Positions 1-7,499 of a DNA stretch of 14,184 nucleotides are shown in pieces. The notes under the pieces are model-generated. The model had not been told where the DNA came from. It worked only from the letters and a program-made list of their open reading frames with translations, and did not search any database. The first letter of the stretch is position 1. Each line of letters starts with the position of its first letter. A program made the translations under genes and the position numbers. This stretch comes from an uncultured Bacteroidales bacterium (GTDB taxonomy: Bacteria; Bacteroidota; Bacteroidia; Bacteroidales; JAUNSR01). The stretch lies in assembly GCA_947074165.1 (NCBI GenBank), contig CAMTOT010000036.1, positions 1-14,184 of the forward strand, read 5' to 3'.

Positions 1-590
1 ATGCCTGCGATAAGGATCTTAAATTTATAAATAGTGAAGAGTCTAACGGGGTTTCAATTGATTTTAATCGTTCGAAAGAGATTTTCTGGAATATTTTTGA
101 TGTGTCAGTTCCTCTTTACAGTAATAATTTTGGTTTGGTATTCGGATTCGGACTTGACTGGCGTAACTATGTGCTTGAGGGCAATAAGCACTTCTATCGT
201 GAGAATCATAAGATAGCAATTGAGACTCTTTCTGAGAATTATGATATTAAGAAGTCGAGAATAAAGACTTTTGATTTGGTAGTGCCTGTTATGTTTGAAT
301 GGCAGTTGCATCCTAAGGAGTGTCTTTATTTACAAGCCGGGGCACAGGTGAATTTTACTACCCATTCGAGTATGAAAACTACTTATCACGCAGCCGCTGA
401 TCCTCAGTATTCAAGAAATACAGAAAACATGGACGATATTGGGGTTAATCCTATTTCAATTGATCTGGTTGCAAGAGCCGGATACGGATCTATTGGTTTT
501 TATGCAAAGTATAGCCCAAATAAAATGTTTCAGAGTAATAAAGGTCCCGAGATGAGAAGCTTTTCGACAGGAATAATACTTACATACTGA
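1..590 (+). CDS. Outer-membrane beta-barrel protein, C-terminal part (5' end missing)
   Basis: The reading frame is open from the left edge: bases 1-2 finish a codon, full codons begin at 3, and TGA is at 588-590, giving 195 visible residues. The start lies outside the window; a GTG at 102 is internal, because clear coding sequence precedes it. What is seen: alternating hydrophobic and polar stretches typical of amphipathic beta-strands (for example FGLVFGFGLDW and FDLVVPVMFEWQL), periodic glycines and aromatics, and a C-terminus ending in a strand with a terminal Tyr (STGIILTY), as expected for a substrate of the outer-membrane assembly machinery. The pattern resembles the PorT-like outer-membrane beta-barrel proteins common in Bacteroidota. 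The exact family, function and any signal peptide cannot be judged from the fragment. It is separated from the downstream operon by 150 bases and is probably an independent gene. Confidence 0.75.
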   Translation, partial: ACDKDLKFINSEESNGVSIDFNRSKEIFWNIFDVSVPLYSNNFGLVFGFGLDWRNYVLEGNKHFYRENHKIAIETLSENYDIKKSRIKTFDLVVPVMFEWQLHPKECLYLQAGAQVNFTTHSSMKTTYHAAADPQYSRNTENMDDIGVNPISIDLVARAGYGSIGFYAKYSPNKMFQSNKGPEMRSFSTGIILTY

Positions 591-646
591 TTTGTACATG
601 TTTATGCTTAAATAATACATCAATTTATACGATTGTGTCCTAATTA

Positions 647-664
647 TACACTCTTGTGTAAGAG
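647..664 (+). promoter_or_regulatory. Two overlapping, mutually exclusive small hairpins
   Basis: Bases 647-660 read TACAC-TCTT-GTGTA, a perfect 5-bp stem with a 4-base loop. The shifted segment 650-665 reads ACTCTT-GTGT-AAGAGT, a perfect 6-bp stem with a 4-base loop. The two share bases, so only one can form at a time. No T-run follows directly, so intrinsic termination is unlikely. It could be an operator-like dyad, an RNA structure in the leader, or chance in AT-rich DNA. Confidence 0.25.
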
Positions 665-683
665 TTAACTGCTAAAATTTAAT

Positions 684-691
684 TTATTTTG
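684..691 (+). promoter_or_regulatory. Weak candidate Bacteroidota -7 promoter element
   Basis: TTATTTTG matches the Bacteroidota primary-sigma -7 consensus TAnnTTTG at five of six defined positions and lies about 50 bases before the ATG of the ABC ATPase. No TTTG-like -33 element sits at the usual 19-21 base spacing; the nearest TTG (654-656) is about 27 bases upstream. It is listed only because it is the best match in the intergenic region. Confidence 0.18.
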
Positions 692-740
692 TGATTATGT
701 GTTATGCATGTATAAATGAATAGATGAAAAATACGCAAGA

Positions 741-1634
741 ATGAGTATAATAATAAAGGATCTGAATAAAATATATCCTAACGGAAAACACGCGCTTAAA
801 AATATAAATCTAGAGATTCCGGCCGGAATGTTTGGTCTGCTCGGACCTAATGGCGCTGGTAAATCTACAATGATACGTATCCTTGCGGCTCTTAATGAAC
901 CGACATCCGGCTCTGTTAATATGTACGGGTACGACTTGCTGAAAGAGCGTAAACAGGCACGAAGCGTAATAGGATACCTGCCTCAGGACTTCCGTTTTTT
1001 CGCTCAATATAAAACATATGAATTTCTTGATTATGCCGCAAGATTGTCGGGCATGAATAACTCAGGGAAAAGACGTGAGGCAGTTGAAAAGATGCTGCAT
1101 TCTGTAGGACTTTATGATGTAAGAGACAGATACGCCAATAAAATGTCTGGCGGTATGAAGAGGCGTCTGGGTATTGCTCAGGCGCTTATTCATGACCCTA
1201 AGGTGATTATTGTAGATGAGCCTACTACCGGTCTTGATCCCGAGGAACGTATTCGTTTCCGAAATCTTCTCTCTCAGGCAGGTGGTCAGAATGTGACTAT
1301 AATCCTTTCTACCCATATCGTAGGTGATATATCGTCTTCATGCAATAAAATGACACTCCTTAATCAGGGGGAGCTGACGTTTATCGGTTCACCGGATCAG
1401 ATCATATCTCAGGCAAAGGGTAAAGTATGGAGAGCGGTCGTGGCCGAATCTGAGTTTCAGGAGATAAATGAGAAGTTTCCAGTTATTACTACCGTTCCGG
1501 TACCAAAAGGATGGGAACTTCAGATTGTGTCGGACGAGAAACCGCATGAACTGGCAGAGCCTTATGAGCCAAACCTGGAGCACGCTTATGTTTATTTTCT
1601 TGAAAATAATCTGAAATTGTGGACCAACGGATAA
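741..1634 (+). CDS. ABC transporter ATP-binding protein (ABC-2 exporter type)
   Basis: A 297-residue cytoplasmic ATPase that would power the permease encoded next. All nucleotide-binding motifs are intact: Walker A GPNGAGKST (residues 35-43), Q-loop Gln82 in GYLPQDF, signature MSGGMKRR (135-142), Walker B VIIVDEP with catalytic Glu160, D-loop GLDP (164-167) and switch His192 in STHIV. The tail after about residue 220 ends with EPNLEHAYVYFL, the kind of C-terminal segment seen in ATPases paired with ABC-2-type permeases. The length is normal for that group. The start at 741 places the N-terminus (MSIIIKDLNKIYPNG) exactly where NBD strand 1 should begin; no Shine-Dalgarno is visible. It is the first gene of the operon, 21 bases before its permease. 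The family is certain; the substrate is unknown. Confidence 0.96.
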   Translation: MSIIIKDLNKIYPNGKHALKNINLEIPAGMFGLLGPNGAGKSTMIRILAALNEPTSGSVNMYGYDLLKERKQARSVIGYLPQDFRFFAQYKTYEFLDYAARLSGMNNSGKRREAVEKMLHSVGLYDVRDRYANKMSGGMKRRLGIAQALIHDPKVIIVDEPTTGLDPEERIRFRNLLSQAGGQNVTIILSTHIVGDISSSCNKMTLLNQGELTFIGSPDQIISQAKGKVWRAVVAESEFQEINEKFPVITTVPVPKGWELQIVSDEKPHELAEPYEPNLEHAYVYFLENNLKLWTNG

Positions 1635-1655
1635 TATTTATTAATCCTAATCTAA

Positions 1656-4600
1656 ATGCAAATGATATCATTAAACACAATATTGTCTGTCGCAAAGTAT
1701 GAGCGTGTGCTTTTATCAAGGAGCTGGTTTTTTCGCATTTTCGCGTTTTTATCTATAGCTATAATCGGTATATATACTTATGTGCCAACATCATCAGTAA
1801 TAAATGTGACAAATATAATATATGCATTGCCATCTACGATGCCATATATGTCTATGCTTTTGCTTAATGTAGGGCAGGCGGTCATTGCGATATTTCTTGC
1901 TTCTGAATTTATAAAAAGGGATCAAAAACTCGATACCTCCGAGGTGTTCTTTGTAAAACCGATGAGCAATACTGAATATGTGCTCGGTAAAACGCTGGGG
2001 AGTATTCAGATGTTTATGTTTATCAGTATTATAACTGTTTTAATGACTTATATATTCAACCGTGCATTAGACTGGGTTGATTATAAAGCATATCTGTATT
2101 ACATTTTTCTTATTAATATTCCTACGCTGGTATATATTATCGGGCTTTCTTATTTTTTAATGGTTTTGATTCGAAATCAGGCAATCGTATTCGCGTTATT
2201 GCTTGGCTATGTAGCACTCACCGTTTTCTATATTGGAGATTATTTTTATTATGTTTTTGACTATATGGGATTTAATCTGCCTCTTGTTAAGTCTGATATA
2301 GTAGGGATGTCTAATATAAGGGCTATATTACTGCATAGGTGCGCATATCTACTAATTGGATCCGGGCTTATTGGTCTTAGCATTTATAGATTGAATAGAC
2401 TGCCCAACCGAAAACTCGGGAGGTATTATGTTTTGGCTTTTTCATTGTTAATACTTGGTTGCGGTTTTTCGGGGATATTTGCTCATATATATGGGTTTAA
2501 TAGCAAAGAGTCAAAGCGGGAACTTTATCTTTCTCTAAATAATAAATATTCCCGTGCCGATAAACTGCTTACAGATAAATATGATATAAAGGTAATCCAT
2601 CGTGGAGACGTAATTTTATCTGAAGCAAAAGTTAGCGGCAAGACAATGAGTAAGACTTCAGAGTTGATATTTACTCTCAATCCGGATATGATTATTGATA
2701 ACGTGACATGTGAAGAATATAAGATGAGCTTCGAACGTCAACAACAGATTGTAAGAGTAATATTTGAAGAGCCGATAGACGCGGATGAGCGTATAAACTT
2801 TTCATTTATTTATAACGGAGGGATAGATCAGTCTTTCTGTTATCTTGATATTGAAAAGACTAAGCTTAATGCTAATAAATCGATAGACATATTTAATGTA
2901 GATAAACAATATGCTTTCCTACAATCTGATTATGTGCTCTTAACGCCTGAAACGTATTGGTATCCGCGCCCTGGAACCTCATATAGCGACGAAAACCCTA
3001 ACTGGCAGCAGACTTATTTTGCTGATTACACGCTTGAAGTATCGACAGCGGACTCTTTAAAGGCAATATCGCAGGGTGAATGTGTTTTTGAGGATGGAAA
3101 ATACCTGTTTAAACCTGAAAATAAAATGCTGTATATATCACTCGCTATAGGCAAATATAAAGAGTATAGCAGATATATAGATAAGGTCGATTACTCAATA
3201 GCTTTTATAGACGGACATGATAATTTTTCGGCTATTACCGATTCAATAATGGATACTATACCGGGATTGATAAAAAATGGGATGATAAGTTTTCAGCAAA
3301 GTCGCGGGATGGGAGAATATCCGTTTAAGAGGTTTCGCATAGTTGAGGTACCGGCACAGTTTGCCATTTATGACAGAATGTGGACTCAGGCAAGTGAGTC
3401 TGTACAACCTGAAATCGTTTTTTTTGAAGAGAGAGGATATAATACAATAAATGTGAGCAATATATACAGAGAACAGAAACAATGGTCTCGCTGGTCTAAT
3501 GGTAATACTACTGATGAAGAACTGAGAATAAGGGCAACAGATTGGACAATAAGAAAATTTACATACATTTCGCATATAGAAAGTCAGAAGGTTGGCGGTA
3601 AGAGAAAAGGTGTGTCTGTGCCGAATCCATATAATATACTACCCAACTTTTTAAACTACAGGATTAATATTTATTCACCTAACTGGTTGATTGGAAATAG
3701 AATAATCGAACAGTATATAATGCCAAACGGATTTGATGATTATTTCAGAACAGTAAACGGAATATCAGCTCAGGAGCAGTCAAATACAATACTTAAAGAT
3801 TACTCATTCAGAGATGTCGTATCTGATAATAAATATAATACTATTAAATCGGAACTGATAAATGTAAAAGCTAAAGAGTTATTTCAGCTTGCCGAGATGA
3901 ACGCGTCGGCAAAAGACGTTAAGAAAGAACTGTTTAAAACATTGGAAAAAAGCAGCTTTAATAATATATCTTTTGAGGAATTGCTTGACTCCGTAGGCCG
4001 TAAATTCTCGGTGGATATGAACTCTTATTTGTCTTTTTGGATGGATTCAGTGTCTGTACCTGTATATGAGACGTTAGAACCTGTTTTTGAAAATTATAAA
4101 AACAGGGATGAAGACGTTTATGTGACAACGGTAAATATTAAAAATATTTCTGAGCACAAGGGGCTTATATATCTTGAGATGAGGGAGGGAAAGAAACGCA
4201 ATACTCCTTATTACTTCTATGTAGAACCGGGGCAAAGAGTACAAAGGGTTATTTATTCAGAGAATCCGCCTGCTGAAGTCGTTATAGATACTAATATATC
4301 AGGGAATATACCTAATAGATTTTCTTTTAAATCAGGTAAAATAGCAACAATAAAAGGTAGTAAACCGCAGGCGGAAGGTTTAAGTATAATTGAAGATGAT
4401 TATGTTGATGAGAATGTAATTATTGTAGATAATGAGGATGAAGGCTTTTCTGTAACTGACGATAAAAAGGTGGGCTATCTGGCTCACTGGCTTAACACTG
4501 ATCCTAAATCGGAAACAAAATATAGCGGTTTGCAATATTGGCGGCCACCATTGACATGGATTAATGTCCCCAACAATAATTATTATGGGAAAACAATCCG

Positions 4601-4931
4601 TTCGGCTGCGGCTGTGAAAAGCGGAGACGGGTCAAAATACGCTAACTGGAGTACCGAAATAAAAGAAGAGGGGAGATATGATCTATATTATTATACTTCC
4701 GAGCCTGATTATCTGCGATGGGATAAAAGGGCAGATGCTAAATATCAGTTTGTTATAGAATCATATAACGACGCGCCCGATCTGGTATTTCTTGATATCC
4801 GTAAGGCGGGTAAAGGATGGTGTCTGCTTGGCACTTATTATCTTAACGCCGGTGAATGTAATGTTAAGCTCAGCAACAAAGCCGAATTAAGAATAGTAGA
4901 AGCTGACGCGGTAAAGTTTGTAAAAAGATAA
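1656..4931 (+). CDS. ABC-2-type permease fused to a degenerate M1-peptidase-like region and a golvesin C-terminal-like domain
   Basis: A 1091-residue integral membrane protein and likely partner of the ATPase just upstream. About seven predicted membrane segments occupy roughly residues 24-280 (near 24-43, 63-83, 115-135, 145-170, 176-197, 224-243, 258-280), with the SEFIKRDQ-KLDTSEVFFVKP linker typical of ABC-2 permeases. Residues about 285-500 look like the beta-rich N-terminal part of M1 aminopeptidases (LLTPETYWYP at 428-437), and about 500-810 like the M1 catalytic region (YPFKRFRIVEVPAQF at 555-569). However, no HEXXH is present: the best equivalent is HIESQ at 640-644, so the zinc site appears lost. 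Residues about 930-1091 match a golvesin C-terminal-like domain (YANWSTEI, GRYDLYYY, GWCLLGTYYL, VEADAVKFV). ABC-2/M1 fusions are a known family; the golvesin tail and lost active site are the odd parts. ATG at 1662 is an alternative start. The extracytoplasmic part is inferred to lie in the periplasm. Confidence 0.85.
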   Translation: MQMISLNTILSVAKYERVLLSRSWFFRIFAFLSIAIIGIYTYVPTSSVINVTNIIYALPSTMPYMSMLLLNVGQAVIAIFLASEFIKRDQKLDTSEVFFVKPMSNTEYVLGKTLGSIQMFMFISIITVLMTYIFNRALDWVDYKAYLYYIFLINIPTLVYIIGLSYFLMVLIRNQAIVFALLLGYVALTVFYIGDYFYYVFDYMGFNLPLVKSDIVGMSNIRAILLHRCAYLLIGSGLIGLSIYRLNRLPNRKLGRYYVLAFSLLILGCGFSGIFAHIYGFNSKESKRELYLSLNNKYSRADKLLTDKYDIKVIHRGDVILSEAKVSGKTMSKTSELIFTLNPDMIIDNVTCEEYKMSFERQQQIVRVIFEEPIDADERINFSFIYNGGIDQSFCYLDIEKTKLNANKSIDIFNVDKQYAFLQSDYVLLTPETYWYPRPGTSYSDENPNWQQTYFADYTLEVSTADSLKAISQGECVFEDGKYLFKPENKMLYISLAIGKYKEYSRYIDKVDYSIAFIDGHDNFSAITDSIMDTIPGLIKNGMISFQQSRGMGEYPFKRFRIVEVPAQFAIYDRMWTQASESVQPEIVFFEERGYNTINVSNIYREQKQWSRWSNGNTTDEELRIRATDWTIRKFTYISHIESQKVGGKRKGVSVPNPYNILPNFLNYRINIYSPNWLIGNRIIEQYIMPNGFDDYFRTVNGISAQEQSNTILKDYSFRDVVSDNKYNTIKSELINVKAKELFQLAEMNASAKDVKKELFKTLEKSSFNNISFEELLDSVGRKFSVDMNSYLSFWMDSVSVPVYETLEPVFENYKNRDEDVYVTTVNIKNISEHKGLIYLEMREGKKRNTPYYFYVEPGQRVQRVIYSENPPAEVVIDTNISGNIPNRFSFKSGKIATIKGSKPQAEGLSIIEDDYVDENVIIVDNEDEGFSVTDDKKVGYLAHWLNTDPKSETKYSGLQYWRPPLTWINVPNNNYYGKTIRSAAAVKSGDGSKYANWSTEIKEEGRYDLYYYTSEPDYLRWDKRADAKYQFVIESYNDAPDLVFLDIRKAGKGWCLLGTYYLNAGECNVKLSNKAELRIVEADAVKFVKR

Positions 4932-4941
4932 AATATTATAT

Positions 4942-6414
4942 ATGAAGAGATTAATTATTTCATTTTCACTTGCCGCGATGTTATGTCCGGGCGGGGCACA
5001 AACGGTGCTTACGATGGACAGGGCACTGGATATAGCGGGAGCAAATAGTCCGGAGATGAGAACAGCACTTCTAAATCTTGAGAAATATAAGCTCAATGTG
5101 ATTGCGCAGAGAGCTTCACTTAAGTCGCAGTTCTCGCTTAGTTTAAATCCTGCCGATTACTCTAAGCGCAGGAGTTTTGACAGCAGACTGTCTCAGTGGT
5201 ATACTAATGAGATGTTTTCAACATCGGGCACGTTTCGTATTGATCAGCCTGTGATATGGACCGATGGTGTTATATCTCTTGTTAATACATTTGGCTGGCA
5301 GCAGAATAATTCAGTAGTAAGTGATACGGAGAATAATAATAAGGCGTTTCAGAATGATTTATATTTAAGTCTGAAACAGCCCCTTTTTACATATAACACA
5401 CGCCGTATGGAGCTTCGTGAGATTGAGCTTGATTATGAAAACTCTATGATAGCCTACGCTCTGAGCCGTCTTAATCTGGAGAGAAGTATCACAAATCAGT
5501 TTTACTCCGTTTATATGGCGCAGGCTCAGCTTGATATAGCAAAAGAGGAGCTTCAGAACGCAGAGCAGAACTTTGAGATTATAAAAAATAAAGTTGATGC
5601 AGATTTGTCCGCCCGTGAGGAATTGTTTCAGGCAGAGCTGAATTTAGCATCATCTCAGTCATCGATGGAGGATGCCGGTGTGTCGCTTGAAAACTCTAAG
5701 GACCAGCTAAAACAGACTCTTGGGATGGATCTTAATGAGAATCTTATCGTTATGACAGATATTTATACAAAAGAGATATTTGTCGATTCACTTATGGCTA
5801 ATGAGTTTGCTCTTCGTTCTCGCCTTGAGCTTCGTCAGCGAGAGATTACTACGGCTAAGCTTAATAACACATTGATACGCACTAAAGCACGCAATGAATT
5901 TAAAGGAGATCTGAATTTGTCAATCGGTATTATGGGCGATAATGAAGAGTTTGACAAAATATACGATTCGCCAACACAAAATCCGCGTGTGGCAATAAGT
6001 TTTAATATTCCGCTTTTTGACTGGGGCGAAAACCGCGCAAGGGTGAAAGCTCAAAAGACAGCGATGGTAATAAATCGTATTGAGTCGGAGGAGGAGCAAA
6101 AAACTATACTTATGGATATACGCAAGACGCTGCGTAATCTGAAGAATAATATGCGTCAGATAAATATAGCGGAAAAGAACGTGATAAACGCACAGCGCAC
6201 TTATGATCTGAATCTGGAGAAGTATCGTAACGGAGACCTGACAGGTATGGAAATAAGCCAGTTTCAGACACAGCTTTCGGGCAAAAAGATTGCTCTTGCT
6301 CAGGCTATGATAAACTATAAAATAGAATTACTAAATATGAAGATTCAGACTTTGTATGATTTTGAAAATAAGAAATCAATATTGCCTGATATTAAATCAC
6401 TTCTAAAAAAATAA
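4942..6414 (+). CDS. TolC-family outer-membrane efflux protein
   Basis: A 490-residue outer-membrane factor expected to form a trimeric channel for the adaptor and RND subunits that follow. The N-terminus MKRLIISFSLAAMLCPGGAQ is a signal peptide with likely cleavage around residues 19-20. Mature sequence starts LTMDRALDIAGANSPEMR, the usual opening helix of the OEP family. Two long helical, coiled-coil-prone repeats follow (about 155-260 and 365-470). Each half has its beta-strand region, and the hallmark ISFNIPLFDWGENRARV lies at 352-368, followed by the long helix ending in ALAQAMINYKIELLNMK. The length is normal. There is no lipobox, so the mature protein is not lipid-anchored. It lies 10 bases after the permease gene and 7 before the adaptor, and is the only outer-membrane channel in the operon, so the ABC system may share it. 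The family call is firm; the substrate is unknown. Confidence 0.93.
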   Translation: MKRLIISFSLAAMLCPGGAQTVLTMDRALDIAGANSPEMRTALLNLEKYKLNVIAQRASLKSQFSLSLNPADYSKRRSFDSRLSQWYTNEMFSTSGTFRIDQPVIWTDGVISLVNTFGWQQNNSVVSDTENNNKAFQNDLYLSLKQPLFTYNTRRMELREIELDYENSMIAYALSRLNLERSITNQFYSVYMAQAQLDIAKEELQNAEQNFEIIKNKVDADLSAREELFQAELNLASSQSSMEDAGVSLENSKDQLKQTLGMDLNENLIVMTDIYTKEIFVDSLMANEFALRSRLELRQREITTAKLNNTLIRTKARNEFKGDLNLSIGIMGDNEEFDKIYDSPTQNPRVAISFNIPLFDWGENRARVKAQKTAMVINRIESEEEQKTILMDIRKTLRNLKNNMRQINIAEKNVINAQRTYDLNLEKYRNGDLTGMEISQFQTQLSGKKIALAQAMINYKIELLNMKIQTLYDFENKKSILPDIKSLLKK

Positions 6415-6421
6415 CACTCTT

Positions 6422-7480
6422 ATGAAAAAAAATATATTAGCTGCCACATCTATCGCAATAATCGCGCTTGCTTCATGTAAATCAGGTAATAATAATAACT
6501 ATAGTGACACGGCTGTACCTGTGAGAGTGACGGAAATAAAACCTTCGCCGATAAGTCGATTTATAAACACTTCGGGCAACGCGCTTGCGGCTAAAGAAGT
6601 AACTCTGAAATCACAAATGAGCGGACGCTATAAACTTCAGACAAATCCCGCTACTGGCAAACCGTATAAACTGGGTGATAAGGTAAAAGAGGGACAGGTA
6701 ATAGTGAGATTTGAAGATGAAGAGTATGAGAACTCATTGTCGGTAGAGTCGAAGAAGCTAAGCTGCAATATCGCGGAACAGGATCAGACAAAGCAACAGG
6801 CTCTTTACGAGAAGGGTGGTGTGACCTTTAGTGATCTAAGAAAATCGGAAGTAGCGGTAATGAACTCCCGCATAGATTATGAGAGTGCGGTTTTGAAACA
6901 GGAATATATGTATGTTAAAGCTCCTTTTGATGGTGTGATTGTAGATTTACCTCATTTTACGCCAAACACCAAAGTAGAGTCGGGTGCTATCGTAGCTTCT
7001 GTTATGGATTATACAAAGCTATATATGGATATTAATCTGCCGGAAAACGCTATTCCTTATGTCAGACCTGAGCAGTCCGTGCTTGTAACTCATTATACTT
7101 TACCTAATGATACGGTAAAAGGTGTAATAAGCGAATTGTCGCCTGCTATTAATCAGGAGACCCGTACATTTAAAGGAAAACTAATCATTGATAACAATAA
7201 GCTGCTTATCCGTCCGGGTATGTTTGTAAAGGCTGATATTCAGGTAGAGCATAATAAAGACGTAATTGTGATACCTAAAAGATTAATTATGTCGCGCGGA
7301 AGAAACACCAAATATATATATGTTCTTGACAAGAATGTAGCCAGACAGTGTGATATAAAAATAGGAATTGAAGACAAACTTGACGTGGAAGTTGTGAAAG
7401 GTCTTAATATCGGTGATCAGATTATTATATCGGGATATGAGACTCTTCGTGACGATAGTAAAGTTAAAGTGGAACGATAA
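6422..7480 (+). CDS. RND efflux periplasmic adaptor (membrane-fusion protein), lipoprotein
   Basis: A 352-residue HlyD/AcrA-type adaptor linking the RND transporter to the TolC protein. MKKNILAATSIAIIALASC is a lipoprotein signal with lipobox LASC and acylated Cys19, followed by a polar linker rich in Asn. The split lipoyl-like domain is about 56-100 and 163-195 (YVKAPFDGVIVDLPHF at 164-179). The intervening alpha-hairpin (about 101-162) is short. The beta-barrel is about 196-275 (YMDINLPENAIPYVRPEQ; LLIRPGMFVKADI), and the membrane-proximal domain 280-352 (VIVIPKRLIM ... GLNIGDQIIISGYETLRDDSKVKV). Residues after Cys19 are Lys-Ser-Gly with no acidic run, so the Bacteroidota surface-export signal is absent and inner-membrane anchoring facing the periplasm is likely (inference). 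It sits between the channel and RND genes. No Shine-Dalgarno is visible; ATG at 6422 is the only start giving an intact signal. Confidence 0.94.
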   Translation: MKKNILAATSIAIIALASCKSGNNNNYSDTAVPVRVTEIKPSPISRFINTSGNALAAKEVTLKSQMSGRYKLQTNPATGKPYKLGDKVKEGQVIVRFEDEEYENSLSVESKKLSCNIAEQDQTKQQALYEKGGVTFSDLRKSEVAVMNSRIDYESAVLKQEYMYVKAPFDGVIVDLPHFTPNTKVESGAIVASVMDYTKLYMDINLPENAIPYVRPEQSVLVTHYTLPNDTVKGVISELSPAINQETRTFKGKLIIDNNKLLIRPGMFVKADIQVEHNKDVIVIPKRLIMSRGRNTKYIYVLDKNVARQCDIKIGIEDKLDVEVVKGLNIGDQIIISGYETLRDDSKVKVER

Positions 7481-7499
7481 TTAAAGCCGTAAATATATA

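Larger units (their letters stand above)
591..740 (+). other. Intergenic region upstream of the transporter operon
   Basis: This 150-base AT-rich stretch separates the beta-barrel gene from the ABC/RND operon. It is the only gap here long enough to hold a promoter for the operon. It contains two overlapping small inverted repeats (647-664), a weak candidate -7 element (684-691) and a chance-sized 6-codon reading frame (724-744) whose TGA overlaps the ATG of the ABC ATPase. I see no tRNA, no recognisable riboswitch and no classical stem followed by a T-run that would make a convincing terminator for the upstream gene. Confidence 0.6.

Noticed and set aside
34..216. Short plus-strand reading frame in the first 200 bases
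   Set aside because: It overlaps, in another frame, the beta-barrel coding frame that is open from base 3 and has clear strand-like protein sequence.
102..590. Treating the GTG at 102 as the true start of the first gene
   Set aside because: The frame is open and protein-like upstream to the window edge (for example SKEIFWNIFDVSVPL spans position 102), and a start there would leave no signal peptide for an outer-membrane protein.
591..740. Intrinsic terminator for the upstream beta-barrel gene
   Set aside because: The hairpins at 647-665 have short AT-rich stems and no directly adjoining T-run.
3418..3425. Run of eight T as a frameshift or sequencing-error site
   Set aside because: The reading frame and protein pattern continue normally across it (EIVFFEERGY), so there is no sign of a break.
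3243..3575. Minus-strand reading frames of up to about 110 codons inside the permease and RND genes
   Set aside because: They lie wholly inside long, well-supported plus-strand genes, show no recognisable domains and have low-complexity composition of antisense shadows.
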